From contig JBFXEJ010000027.1 in the NCBI GenBank assembly GCA_050180235.1, positions 1 through 53,357 of the forward strand: a stretch of 53,357 nt of DNA. Direction: 5' to 3'. Below, piece after piece: positions 16,398 through 24,553 of this stretch. How positions within the stretch are numbered: position 1 is the first letter of the stretch; every line of letters starts with the position of its first letter. Origin of the DNA: JAABRU01 sp050180235. Lineage in GTDB: Bacteria > Desulfobacterota > Desulfobacteria > Desulfobacterales > Desulfococcaceae. The translations under genes were made by a program, and so were the position numbers. The notes under the pieces were generated by a model, which searched no databases, had not been told where the DNA came from, and was given only the letters and a program-made list of their open reading frames with translations.

Positions 16398-19300
16398 ATG
16401 ATTATTGCCTGCGAAAAATGCAATGCACGTTTTAAGATGGATGAAAAACTTTTGAAACCGGAAGGTTCCAAAGTCCGATGCGCAAAGTGCAAACAGGTTT
16501 TCACCGCATATCCTCCCCTGTCCCAGGAAAAGCAGGAACCAGTTGGAAATTCTGAAAAAAAAGACTTTTCCGAACTTGATGATCTTCTCAGGGAGGGCGG
16601 CCGTTCAGACGAAAACGATCTCTTTGGTCCGGGTCAGGGTGAAGGGGGAAATTCCGGTATAAGCGATGATCTTGATTTGTCCGATATTGATGACCTGTTC
16701 GGGGAAAAGCCCGGCGTTTCCGGAAAAGGTTCGGGAAAGGTCAGTGAACTGGAAGATATTTCCAGTGAAATGAAACTGTCTCCTGACAGTGCTGATGCCA
16801 GGGAAAATGATTATGAGCCGAAAGTTGAGTTTGATGAAACCGATGAATTTTCCAAATACGGAACCCTTGAGTTCAATGTCTCCGATATGTACAAAACACT
16901 TGGAATTGAGGTTGAATCCAGGATTGACGAGAAAGACATGTCGGAACTTGACCCTGTTATCAGTGCGGAAGGTCCCGGGGAACTCGATCTTTCAGGCATA
17001 GACGATATGCTTGAAATCAACGATGAGGATATGTCTGCCTCCGGCAAAGCCGCTCCGGCCAAAGTCGCAGATACGGATATGGATATTGACCTTTCCGATA
17101 TTGACGATATGCTGGTGGAAGAGGAAAAATCCCCTGTTCCGGCAGATGAGCTGAAGCTCGATGCGGATATGGATTTTGGGGATGACGATGACACTGCCAA
17201 TGCGCAGACAGAGATATTCAATATTGAAGATATAAACAATCTGGATTTGAAACCAGGGAAAGGCGGCTCTGACAAATCCGGTTCCGGAACTGAACGCGGC
17301 AAAAAAGCCGATGATGATATGGAACTTCTTGAGCTGGAACTTGATCCGGACGAATCCGGTACAGATGCGGAAGATGAACTGCCTCCGGATTTGAGACTGG
17401 AACCTGATGAAGGGGAGGATGACAGTCTGAAGCTGTCAGAGGCAAGTCTGGATTTTGAAGATGCATTGTCAGAGGCATTGGGAGAAAAAGACGATGGAGA
17501 ATTGTCTTTTGATATGGAATCTGAACTCAGTGAAAAAAAAGCAGAGAAAGCTGATTTGGAAGAACCTTCTGAACTCTCCCTTGATTTTGATATGGAGGAA
17601 TCCGCAGAGGAATCCGGAGATCTTGATCTCGGACTGGATATGAGTCTTGAGGAACCTGCCGCCGAAACTCCGTCCGGGGAACCCGAAGAACTCTCCCTTG
17701 ATCTTGATATGGAGGAATCCGCAGAGGCGGAACCGGCAGACGACTTTGATCTTGATTTGGATTTGGGAGAAGCGGAAGACAAAAAAACGTCCGGGGAACC
17801 CGAAGAACTCTCACTTGATCTGGATATGGAAGGCGGGGATGAGTCCGGTGATCTTGATCTCGGACTGGATATGAGTCTTGATGAACCTGCCGCCGAAACT
17901 CCGTCCGGGGAACTCGAAGAACTCTCACTTGATCTTGAGATGGAGGAATCCGCAGAGGCGGAGCCGTCAGGCGACTTTGATCTTGATTTGGATTTGGGAG
18001 AAGCCGAAGACACAACTCCGACTGGGGAACCCGAAGAACTCTCCCTAGATCTTGATCTGGAGGCAACCGGTGATCTTGATCTCGGACTGGATATGAGTCT
18101 TGAGGAACCTGCACCTGCCGCCGAAACTCCGTCTGGGGAACCCGAAGAACTCTCCCTTGATCTTGATATGGAGGAATCCGGTGATCTTGATCTCGGACTG
18201 GATATGAGTCTTGAGGAACCTGCCGCAGAAACTCCGTCTGGGGAACCCGAAGAACTATCCCTTGATCTCGATATGGATGAATCCGCAGAGGAATCCGGCG
18301 ACCTTGATCTCGGACTGGATATGAGTCTTGAGGAACCTGCCGCAGAAACTCCGTCTGGGGAACCCGAAGAACTCTCCCTTGATCTGGATATGGAAGGCGG
18401 GGATGATTCCGGAGATCTTGATCTCGGACTGGATATGAGTCTTGAGGAACCTGCCGCAGAAACTCCGTCCGGGGAACCCGAAGAACTCTCCCTTGATCTG
18501 GATATGGAAGGCGGGGATGAGTCCGGTGATCTTGATCTCAGTATGGATATGAGTCTTGAGGAACCTGCCTCCGAAACTCCGTCCGGGGAACCCGAAGAAC
18601 TCTCCCTTGCTCTCGATATTGAAGAATCCGCAGAGGCGGAGCCGTCAGACGACTTTGATCTGAATTTGGATTTGGGAGAAGCGGAAGACAAAAAAACGTC
18701 TGGGGAACCCGAAGAACTCTCACTTGATCTGGATATGGAAGGCGGGGATGAGTCCGGAGATCTTGATCTCGGACTGGATATGAGTCTTGAGGAACCTGCC
18801 GCCGAAACTCCGTCCGGGGAACCCGAAGAACTCTCACTTGATCTGGATATGGAAGGCGGGGATGAGTCCGGTGATCTTGATCTCAGTATGGATATGAGTC
18901 TTGAGGAACCTGCCGCCGAAACTCCGTCCGGGGAACCCGAAGAACTCTCACTTGATCTGGATATGGAAGGCGGGGATGAGTCCGGTGATCTTGATCTCAG
19001 TATGGATATGAGTCTTGAGGAACCTGCCGCAGAAACTCCGTCCGGGGAACCCGAAGAACTCTCCCTTGCTCTCGATATGGAGGAATCCGCGGAGGCGGAA
19101 CCGGCAGACGACTTTGATCTTGATTTGGATTTGGGAGAAGCGGAAGACAAAAAAATGTCTGAGGAACCAGAAGAACTCTCCCTTGATCTTGACATGGAGG
19201 AATCAGCGAAGGCGGAACCGTCAGGCGACTTTGATCTTGATCTGGATTTGGGAGAAGCGGAAGACAAAAAAATGGCAGAAGCCTCCGAAGAACTCTCCCT

Positions 19301-20726
19301 TGATTTTGATATGGATGAATCCGCAGAGGCGGAACCGGCAGGCGACTTTGATTTGGATTTGGGAGAAGCGGAAGACAAAAAAACGTCTGAGGAACCCGAA
19401 GAACTCTCCCTTGATTTTGATATGGAGGAATCCGCAGAGGCCGAACCGGCAGGCGACTTTGATTTGGATTTGGGAGAAGCGGAAGACAAAAAAATGGCCG
19501 AAGCCTCCGAAGAACTCTCACTTGATTTTGATATGGAGGAATCCTCAGAGGCGGAACCGGCAGGCGACTTTGATTTGGATTTGGGAGAAGCGGAATCCGG
19601 AAATACGGAATTCAATCTCGACTTTGAAGAACCGGCAGAGAGCACTGCGCAAAGCGAATCTCAAACCGGGGCCGATGAGGAAACAGAACTTTTTGATCTG
19701 GATCTGGATGAAGCGGCAGGCGATGCCAAACCAGATGAATTTGATCTGGATCTGGAAATGGAGGATTCCGGCAAACAACCGGAAGCAAAACCAAAACCGG
19801 AAGCAAAACTGAAACAGAAATCTGAAAAACCTGCTTTGGAACTGAAAATGGAATCTGACAGTTCCGGAGTTTCGGAAGAAAAAGAATCTGATGAGTTTGA
19901 ATTTGATCTGGATATAGATTCATCATCTGATGAAGCTGAAAAGGCGCAGGAAGAATCCGAAGGATTCGACTTTGGGGAAACCGACGAAGCATCTGTTGAA
20001 ATGGCTTCCATCAGCGACGTAGAAACAGAACGCAAGGATGGCAAGGATGATTTTTCAGATGCCTTTGATATGGGAATCCCAAGAGAGGATTTGGATGATA
20101 TTTCTGCTGACGATGGGCTGGCAGATGCTTCCGGAGATAAAAAACCAAAGATATCCAAAATCCCAAGACCGACAAATGCAACCCTTGTGGCGCTGTTTGT
20201 GGCTACGATGATAGGGGGCGGCACTTATTATGCCTATATAAATAATATGCTCCCGAAAAAAGATGACCTGAGACAAATACCTTATGTCGGCACTGTATTA
20301 GACCGGGTACTTGGCCCACAGCAGTCTTTAGGTGAAATTGTGCCTATTGAGGGATCCACCAATGAGCGTTTTGTTGAAAATTCCGGTGCAGGATATCTTC
20401 TTGTTCTCAGCGGAAAAGTGAAAAATGAATTCTCCCGGAACCGGAGTTTTATACGTGTAAAAGGCACTCTCTACGGAGCAAACAGGAAAGTGCTTGGAAA
20501 ACCTGTGTATGCTTATTGCGGGAACATCCTTACAGATGAAGAAATTTCCACTTTGAATGTGGAAGAGATACAGAAACGGCTTTCTGACAAAGAGGGAAAA
20601 GACAAATCCAATATCAATATCTCCCCCGGTAAAATAGTTTCGTATATGGTGATATTCAGTGATGTTCCGGATGATGTGGAAGAATTTGCGGTCGAAGTCG
20701 CAGGTTCCGAGCCATCAGAGAAATGA
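16398..20726 (+). CDS. zinc-ribbon (MJ0042-type) membrane protein with long acidic repeat tract and DUF3426 domain
   Basis: A 1442-aa protein. The N-terminus is a CxxC-x19-CxxC zinc ribbon (Cys5, Cys8, Cys28, Cys31) of the MJ0042/zinc_ribbon_5 type. Residues about 50-1190 are strongly acidic and low in complexity, with SDIDDLL-like motifs at first and then tandem units of the type EPEELSLDLDMEESAE. A single membrane helix follows (about 1258-1282, ATLVALFVATMIGGGTYYAY). Next comes a C-terminal DUF3426-type domain (about 1290-1435) with GYLLVLSGKVKNEFSR and SPGKIVSYMVIFSDVPDD, which should be periplasmic. Family members are common in Deltaproteobacteria but normally far shorter; the repeat expansion accounts for the size. 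Function unknown; a link to gliding-type proteins with zinc ribbons is only a resemblance. A 944-codon open frame on the other strand is a by-product of the repeats. Confidence 0.88.
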   Translation: MIIACEKCNARFKMDEKLLKPEGSKVRCAKCKQVFTAYPPLSQEKQEPVGNSEKKDFSELDDLLREGGRSDENDLFGPGQGEGGNSGISDDLDLSDIDDLFGEKPGVSGKGSGKVSELEDISSEMKLSPDSADARENDYEPKVEFDETDEFSKYGTLEFNVSDMYKTLGIEVESRIDEKDMSELDPVISAEGPGELDLSGIDDMLEINDEDMSASGKAAPAKVADTDMDIDLSDIDDMLVEEEKSPVPADELKLDADMDFGDDDDTANAQTEIFNIEDINNLDLKPGKGGSDKSGSGTERGKKADDDMELLELELDPDESGTDAEDELPPDLRLEPDEGEDDSLKLSEASLDFEDALSEALGEKDDGELSFDMESELSEKKAEKADLEEPSELSLDFDMEESAEESGDLDLGLDMSLEEPAAETPSGEPEELSLDLDMEESAEAEPADDFDLDLDLGEAEDKKTSGEPEELSLDLDMEGGDESGDLDLGLDMSLDEPAAETPSGELEELSLDLEMEESAEAEPSGDFDLDLDLGEAEDTTPTGEPEELSLDLDLEATGDLDLGLDMSLEEPAPAAETPSGEPEELSLDLDMEESGDLDLGLDMSLEEPAAETPSGEPEELSLDLDMDESAEESGDLDLGLDMSLEEPAAETPSGEPEELSLDLDMEGGDDSGDLDLGLDMSLEEPAAETPSGEPEELSLDLDMEGGDESGDLDLSMDMSLEEPASETPSGEPEELSLALDIEESAEAEPSDDFDLNLDLGEAEDKKTSGEPEELSLDLDMEGGDESGDLDLGLDMSLEEPAAETPSGEPEELSLDLDMEGGDESGDLDLSMDMSLEEPAAETPSGEPEELSLDLDMEGGDESGDLDLSMDMSLEEPAAETPSGEPEELSLALDMEESAEAEPADDFDLDLDLGEAEDKKMSEEPEELSLDLDMEESAKAEPSGDFDLDLDLGEAEDKKMAEASEELSLDFDMDESAEAEPAGDFDLDLGEAEDKKTSEEPEELSLDFDMEESAEAEPAGDFDLDLGEAEDKKMAEASEELSLDFDMEESSEAEPAGDFDLDLGEAESGNTEFNLDFEEPAESTAQSESQTGADEETELFDLDLDEAAGDAKPDEFDLDLEMEDSGKQPEAKPKPEAKLKQKSEKPALELKMESDSSGVSEEKESDEFEFDLDIDSSSDEAEKAQEESEGFDFGETDEASVEMASISDVETERKDGKDDFSDAFDMGIPREDLDDISADDGLADASGDKKPKISKIPRPTNATLVALFVATMIGGGTYYAYINNMLPKKDDLRQIPYVGTVLDRVLGPQQSLGEIVPIEGSTNERFVENSGAGYLLVLSGKVKNEFSRNRSFIRVKGTLYGANRKVLGKPVYAYCGNILTDEEISTLNVEEIQKRLSDKEGKDKSNINISPGKIVSYMVIFSDVPDDVEEFAVEVAGSEPSEK
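17575..19600 (+). repeat. tandem repeat tract coding acidic LDLDMEES / DLDLGLDMSLEEP units
   Basis: About 2 kb of in-frame imperfect tandem repeats with variable spacing. One unit type codes ESGDLDLGLDMSLEEPAAET followed by PSGEPEELSLDLDME. A second type codes DDFDLDLDLGEAEDKK. Near-identical nucleotide copies sit side by side, which points to recent expansion by slippage or recombination. Short-read assemblies may have collapsed or expanded it. Confidence 0.9.
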
Positions 20727-20758
20727 GAGGAAAAGCATATTGCCCATACATAAAAAAA

Positions 20759-20783
20759 TCCGCAGAACCATCCATTCTGCGGA
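20759..20783 (-). terminator. hairpin with a T-tract on the minus strand
   Basis: TCCGCAGAA pairs with TTCTGCGGA around a 7-base loop. The run of A before it on the plus strand makes it a rho-independent terminator for minus-strand transcription. It may also slow plus-strand transcripts leaving the zinc-ribbon gene. No minus-strand gene uses it nearby. Confidence 0.5.
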
Positions 20784-20850
20784 AGCAGAGCCGGGGAAAG
20801 GGATTCATCACGCTTTGATATTTGAAAATTCCCTGAAACCATTTTTTGAC

Positions 20851-20878
20851 TTGACTTTGTATCCGTTTACTGTTATAA
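20851..20878 (+). promoter_or_regulatory. candidate promoter of the tRNA-Met gene
   Basis: TTGACT (20851-20856), 16-bp spacer, TTATAA (20873-20878), 44 bp before the mature tRNA 5' end. A second TTGACT overlaps at 20846-20851. Confidence 0.5.
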
Positions 20879-20922
20879 GGCTGTTTTTTCAAATACGGGA
20901 AATGACAGTACCCGTTATTTAT

Positions 20923-20999
20923 GGCGATGTAGCTCAGTTGGTCAGAGCATGCGGCTCATATCCGCAGTGTCCGGGGTTCAAATCCCTGCATCGCCACCA
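20923..20999 (+). tRNA. tRNA-Met (CAT)
   Basis: A 77-nt cloverleaf. The acceptor stem GGCGATG (20923-20929) pairs with CATCGCC (20989-20995), then A and an encoded CCA. The anticodon stem TGCGG/CCGCA encloses the loop CTCATAT with anticodon CAT at 20957-20959. The fully paired acceptor end rules out the initiator. Elongator Met fits best; an Ile2 tRNA, whose CAT is modified by TilS, cannot be excluded by eye. Confidence 0.95.
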
Positions 21000-21010
21000 T
21001 TGAATAAACC

Positions 21011-21044
21011 GGCCGCTCTGCTGAATTTTCAGAGCGGCCTTTTT
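21011..21044 (+). terminator. rho-independent terminator of tRNA-Met
   Basis: GGCCGCTCTG (21011-21020) pairs with CAGAGCGGCC (21030-21039), a perfect 10-bp stem, followed by five T. Confidence 0.9.
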
Positions 21045-21244
21045 GTTTTTATCCTGCCCCGGTATTACTGCTTGAATAAAATAAGCGGAATGATGTATAC
21101 AAAATTCCGCATTCTTGACACAGGCAGAAAGCAAAAAATATTTTTTGCACTTTTGATTCTGACTGGAAACATGCATGATTTTCCGGAGCTGAGTCTCTGC
21201 GGATCGCAATCCTCAGAGCAGGCTGGAAACCGGTTCATACGAGT

Positions 21245-21640
21245 ATGATAAACGGATTTGAAAAAGTTGTTGAGGAACGTATCCGTGCGGCCCAGATGAA
21301 GGGGGATTTTGACAATCTCCCAGGTTCCGGACAGCCTGTGGTGTTTGAGGATGACAGTCATATTCCCGAAGACATACGTATGGCATACAAAATACTGAAA
21401 AATGCAGACTGTCTTCCCCCGGAAATTGAACTGAAAAAGGATATTGTGCGGGCAGAGGAACTGATTTCCGGAATGGAGGATACTGCGGAAAAGTACAGTG
21501 CCCTGAAGAAACTCAATTTCCTGATCATGAAACTCAATGCCATGCGGAATTCATCAGCACATTTTGATATTCCGCAGAAATACATGGAAAAAGTGGTGGG
21601 ACGTATCGAACACCATCCCAAAAACAAAAAGGATTTATGA
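21245..21640 (+). CDS. DUF1992 family protein (DnaJ subfamily C member 28-like domain)
   Basis: A 131-aa soluble protein. Its start INGFEKVVEERIRAAQMKGD followed by FDNLPGSGQP is the hallmark of the DUF1992 / DNAJC28 conserved domain, of which E. coli YhdN is a member. The middle has EDIRMAYKILKNADCLPPEI and the rest is mostly helical. Molecular function is not known; the eukaryotic version is attached to a J domain, but none is attached here. The next gene's ATG overlaps its stop codon (21637-21640), so the two are translationally coupled. No strong ribosome-binding site is visible for this start. Confidence 0.88.
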   Translation: MINGFEKVVEERIRAAQMKGDFDNLPGSGQPVVFEDDSHIPEDIRMAYKILKNADCLPPEIELKKDIVRAEELISGMEDTAEKYSALKKLNFLIMKLNAMRNSSAHFDIPQKYMEKVVGRIEHHPKNKKDL

Positions 21641-22140
21641 TGAAAAAATTTAAGAAACAGAAAGAAAGCACCGGACTTGTCGGAGGCGTTTTTACGGCCT
21701 ACTTTATCCTGCTGCTTCATGTTCTGCTGCTGGCCTTACTTGGCTGCCTGGTACTTTTTTTCCGGGGATTTGTGCAGTATATGCTGTGGATATTTCTCGG
21801 AGGGACCCTGCTGATCGGATATTCCGGATACCGGGTAATCAGACGGATGAAGGCGGAAAACAAAAATCTCCGGGAAGTGCTGGGACTGCCCATGTTCAGA
21901 GGTCAGGAAGTGGAAGTCAGCATTCTGGGCGGATTTGCCTCCCTGAAGGTCGGAAATCCGGCCGACAGCATTGTTCCCATGATTGCCCATGATACCAAAC
22001 TCCGCGCACAACTGGAAGAACCGGGCAATACCTGTGTGCGGGAACTGGCGGAACTGGCACATCTGTATGAAAGCGGTCTGATTACGCCTGAGGAGTTCAG
22101 TCAGGCCAAAGATCAGCTCTTTAAGGGAATAAAACCCTGA
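21637..22140 (+). CDS. small membrane protein with C-terminal SHOCT domain
   Basis: A 167-aa protein. Two hydrophobic helices (about 18-46 and 48-68, starting GGVFTAYFILLLHVLLLALL) are followed by a basic turn and a cytoplasmic segment. The C-terminal 30 residues (ELAELAHLYESGLITPEEFS) are a SHOCT motif, the short domain often found at the ends of membrane or oligomeric proteins, here with the usual 'LHxxGLITxEEFxxxKxxLL' pattern. Function unknown. It overlaps the DUF1992 gene by 4 bp; an ATG immediately after (21640) is an alternative start. Confidence 0.82.
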   Translation: MMKKFKKQKESTGLVGGVFTAYFILLLHVLLLALLGCLVLFFRGFVQYMLWIFLGGTLLIGYSGYRVIRRMKAENKNLREVLGLPMFRGQEVEVSILGGFASLKVGNPADSIVPMIAHDTKLRAQLEEPGNTCVRELAELAHLYESGLITPEEFSQAKDQLFKGIKP

Positions 22141-22164
22141 GAGTTTAAATTAATGAGGAAACAA

Positions 22165-22197
22165 AAACCCTAAGGGTTTTGAAAATCCTTAGGGTTT
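22165..22197. repeat. palindrome between the SHOCT gene and ddl
   Basis: AAACCCTAAGG (22165-22175) pairs with CCTTAGGGTTT (22187-22197). It is AT-rich and ends in TTT, so it may act as a weak terminator. The same core recurs at 24433-24455 and, more loosely, at 5133-5163, which marks it as a dispersed palindrome. Confidence 0.65.
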
Positions 22198-22221
22198 AAA
22201 CTAATTAAGGTGGATATTAGA

Positions 22222-23169
22222 ATGAAAAAACTCACCATTGCACTTCTTTCCGGCGGCATATCCTCTGAACGTGATGTTTCCCTTAACAGCGGAAATCAGG
22301 TTTTTGAGGCATTGGACAAGGAAAAATATCATATCCTCCGCTATGATCCCAAAACTGATCTGAAAAAGCTGGTGACAGATGCTCCGGAGATTGATGCCGC
22401 GCTGATTATTCTGCACGGGCCTTACGGAGAGGACGGCACTGTGCAGGGACTGCTGGATCTGCTTGGCATTCCCTATCAGGGAGCCGGAGTTCTGGGCAGC
22501 GCGCTTGCAATGAACAAACTGGCTGCCAAGCAAATGTATGAAAAAGCAGGGCTGCCGGTTCCGCCTTATACGGTAATCCGGAAAGGACAGATGCCTGATC
22601 CGCAAACTCTGCTGAAACATCCGGGATTTCCAATGGTTATCAAACCGGTCAGCGGCGGTTCCAGCATCGGTATGAGCATTGTGCGTTCCCCGGACGCATT
22701 GAATGAAGCATTGGAAAAGGGGTTTTGTTATGATCATTGTCTGCTGGCTGAAACCTATATCAAAGGTGTAGAAGTGACCGGCGGGGTTATTGGCAATGAC
22801 AATCCTGAAGCCCTTCCCCTTGTGGAAATCATTCCGGGAACCGGATATGAGTTTTTCAATTATGAGGCCAAATACCAGCCCGGAGCCTCAAAGGAAATAT
22901 GCCCTGCACGCATTGATGAAATCCTGACCCGGAAGGTGCAGGAATATGCGGTTGCAGCACACAGGGCACTGTTCTGCAAAGGTTACAGCCGCACAGATTT
23001 CATCCTCAGAAATCAGGAAATATACGTGCTTGAAACCAATACCATTCCCGGCATGACAAAAACCAGTCTCCTGCCCCAGGCTGCCAAAGCAGCGGGAATC
23101 GGTTTTTCGCAACTGCTGGACAGACTGATAAATCTGAGTCTTGAGGAACATGGGAAAAGAAGGGGATAG
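22222..23169 (+). CDS. ddl: D-alanine--D-alanine ligase
   Basis: A 315-aa ATP-grasp enzyme that joins two D-alanines for the peptidoglycan stem peptide. The ATG at 22222 has AAGGTGG ten bases upstream and gives MKKLTIALLSGGISSERDVS; a GTG at 22210 is in frame but lies in that ribosome-binding site. Family marks: GISSERDVSLNSG at the N-terminus, HGPYGEDGTVQGLLDLLGIP with YQGAGVLGSALAMNK, VIKPVSGGSSIGM (ATP-binding loop), and YEAKYQPGASKEICPARID with EIYVLETNTIPGMT near the end (substrate and metal ligands). Length is normal. It is not embedded in a mur/fts cluster. It is preceded by the palindrome at 22165-22197 and followed by mobile-element-like repeats and a toxin-antitoxin pair. Confidence 0.95.
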   Translation: MKKLTIALLSGGISSERDVSLNSGNQVFEALDKEKYHILRYDPKTDLKKLVTDAPEIDAALIILHGPYGEDGTVQGLLDLLGIPYQGAGVLGSALAMNKLAAKQMYEKAGLPVPPYTVIRKGQMPDPQTLLKHPGFPMVIKPVSGGSSIGMSIVRSPDALNEALEKGFCYDHCLLAETYIKGVEVTGGVIGNDNPEALPLVEIIPGTGYEFFNYEAKYQPGASKEICPARIDEILTRKVQEYAVAAHRALFCKGYSRTDFILRNQEIYVLETNTIPGMTKTSLLPQAAKAAGIGFSQLLDRLINLSLEEHGKRRG

Positions 23170-23206
23170 GGAACAGGGGGAAGAGGTTCAAAGATGTGGT
23201 GGAGTG

Positions 23207-23344
23207 TCAAATCGGCTGATCCGGATCAACCGGTTTGACCTGCTGGCAACAGTTCGACAGTGGGTCAAACCGGTTGATTCTGAAATCCTCTCTCCTGTGG
23301 GATGGGAAAATCTTTTCCGGGTCATGAACTGATTTGATCCGCTA
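23207..23344. repeat. composite GGTCAAACCGG palindromic repeats
   Basis: GTCAAATCGG (23207-23216) and ACCGGTTTGAC (to 23240) form one inverted repeat. A second element begins AGTGGGTCAAACCGG at 23259, shares 30 bp with 5279-5308 (two mismatches), and ends with an imperfect inverse near 23327-23344. This is the boundary between ddl and the toxin-antitoxin module. Confidence 0.6.
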
Positions 23345-23372
23345 TCAAAAAAAACAATTGAATGGAGGCATT

Positions 23373-23582
23373 ATGCTCGCTATAAACAAATATTATGTCT
23401 ATGATGAAAGTCAGAAGCCTGTGGCTGTTCAGATACCGATTACTGATTTTGAACATCTTGAGGAAATAATTGAAAATTACGGTTTATCCCGGTTGATGGA
23501 TGAAACCCGGACAGAAGACAGGCTGTCAGGAAAATCGGCAATTACATATTATGAGTCCCTGAAAAATGAAATGGAAAGTTGA
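23373..23582 (+). CDS. antitoxin of a RelE/ParE-type toxin-antitoxin pair
   Basis: A 69-aa protein. The ATG at 23373 follows GGAGG, so I prefer it to an in-frame start 39 nt upstream. It opens MLAINKYYVYDESQKPVAVQ and then has IPITDFEHLEEIIENYGL, the layout of Phd/YefM- or RelB-like antitoxins: a short strand, an 'I...eFe.le...' helix, and a loose C-terminal tail that would wrap the toxin. It overlaps the toxin gene by 17 nt. Such proteins neutralise the toxin and usually autorepress the operon. Family assignment rests mainly on size, start pattern and the partner. Confidence 0.75.
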   Translation: MLAINKYYVYDESQKPVAVQIPITDFEHLEEIIENYGLSRLMDETRTEDRLSGKSAITYYESLKNEMES

Positions 23583-23841
23583 ATATACCAAAACATTTTT
23601 GAAAGAACTTGCCCATCTGCCTAAAGAAATTCGAACACGGGGCGAAGAAATAGCCTTTACTGAACTGTCTTCAAAAAACCCTTTTAATACAGGTTATATA
23701 GAACAGATGACAGGCTATCAGGATAAATATAAGATACGTATTGGCAATTATCGGATGGGAATTACAATCGTTAAAAAGGAAAAACTCATTATTTGTCAAC
23801 GGATTGCTCATCGAAAAGATATTTACAGGATATTTCCATAA
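23566..23841 (+). CDS. RelE/ParE superfamily toxin
   Basis: A 91-aa protein with the RelE fold pattern: VEYTKTFLKELAHLPKEIR (first strand and two helices), then a beta sheet with KYKIRIGNYRMGITI, the conserved 'yRiRvGdYRi.y' motif, and a closing AHRKDIYRIFP matching the family's 'ghR.diYr'. RelE members cleave mRNA on the ribosome, while ParE members poison gyrase; the basic C-terminal Arg/His/Tyr set here is more RelE-like. It starts inside the antitoxin gene, as is usual for coupled modules. Confidence 0.85.
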   Translation: MKWKVEYTKTFLKELAHLPKEIRTRGEEIAFTELSSKNPFNTGYIEQMTGYQDKYKIRIGNYRMGITIVKKEKLIICQRIAHRKDIYRIFP

Positions 23842-23929
23842 GGCAAATTGCTGGCAGGGAAAACGGATAGTCCGATCCTCTGCTTATTTTATCATTTACA
23901 GATTACATTTTGGAGAAAAGGAGGACAAA

Positions 23930-24097
23930 ATGAATTTTTCAAGAAAGTTGGTTGCAGCAGTTTTGGTTTTGGCTGGTTGTTTTTTTGTCAGTTCATGTGG
24001 AAGTTATTGGAAACAAACTTGTCCGACTATTTCACCTCCTTCACGACCGGAGCCATGTGTGGGTGAGAACAATGATGACTGCGGTACTATAGTATAG
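23930..24097 (+). CDS. small lipoprotein
   Basis: A 55-aa protein with a strong ribosome-binding site (GGAGG at 23920-23924 before ATG 23930). Residues 1-17 or 1-23 form a lipoprotein signal (MNFSRKLVAAVLVLAGCFFV then SSC), with possible lipoboxes at LAGC and VSSC. The mature part is short, Pro- and Cys-containing (CPTISPPSRPEPCVG). After the stop, another reading frame of the next bases codes GTGGGSSGTGT and a stop. Small lipoproteins of this kind often end in a Gly/Ser-rich tail, so the gene may have lost its tail by a frameshift. Function unknown. Confidence 0.6.
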   Translation: MNFSRKLVAAVLVLAGCFFVSSCGSYWKQTCPTISPPSRPEPCVGENNDDCGTIV

Positions 24098-24154
24098 GTA
24101 CTGGTGGTGGCAGCAGCGGTACTGGTACATAATAAAGGTGGATGTTTTCCACTC

Positions 24155-24200
24155 GTTCCCATGTTCCGCGTAGGAACTCCGCTGGGACGCTTTGCGTCCC
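24155..24200. repeat. two adjacent GC-rich hairpins (GTTCCCA... / GGGACGC...)
   Basis: GTTCCCATGTTCCGCGTAGGAAC (24155-24177) and GGGACGCTTTGCGTCCC (24184-24200) each fold on themselves. The pair resembles a dispersed repeat of the type CTCGTTCCCACGCTCCGCGT that I know from many proteobacterial genomes. Confidence 0.7.
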
Positions 24201-24256
24201 GTATCTCTGTAGGCGGATGCGAAGTGTCTGATCTGCTCAGATAGAAAAAACCGGCA

Positions 24257-24289
24257 GTATTGGATCAAACCAATGGCGAATTGGTATTA
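24257..24289 (+). repeat. second copy of the 12381-12413 element end
   Basis: 33 bp match with four mismatches, including CAATGGCGAATTGGTATTA. Only one end of the element is recognisable here. Confidence 0.6.
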
Positions 24290-24432
24290 CATTTTGGAAA
24301 AAAATAGGATAAATACGTTTTTTGCCGGAGATATTCTGGTGCATAATAAAGGCGGATGTTGATACGCAGACTTTTCAGAAAACAGTAAGGGGTTGTAAAA
24401 AAATAACTGTACTGTTTTTCTGTACGGAAATC

Positions 24433-24455
24433 CTAAGGGTTTTGAAAACCCTTAG
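24433..24455. repeat. palindrome with GGGTTTTGAAAACCC core
   Basis: CTAAGGGTTTT and its inverse around a central G. It is the same dispersed palindrome as at 22165-22197. Confidence 0.65.
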
Positions 24456-24553
24456 AGTTTGTAAAAATTTATTTTGATACAGCCCCTAATCTGCTCTGAA
24501 CCCATGCTGAAATAGCAGAAAGAACTGATGCTGTTGTATAAGGAGAACACACC

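Larger units (their letters stand above)
24098..24553. other. repeat-filled intergenic region between two toxin-antitoxin modules
   Basis: No gene seen. It contains a 25-bp direct repeat (24122-24146 and 24336-24360, three mismatches) that brackets other repeats, two GC-rich hairpins at 24155-24200, a 33-bp copy of the element end at 12381-12413 (24257-24289), and the palindrome at 24433-24455. Confidence 0.6.

Noticed and set aside
16811..19645. 944-codon open frame on the minus strand, Ser/Arg-rich
   Set aside because: It lies wholly inside the acidic repeat tract of the plus-strand zinc-ribbon gene and mirrors its repeat codons. The low-complexity SSPDSSPPSISRS-type product has no start signal and no family, so it is a shadow.
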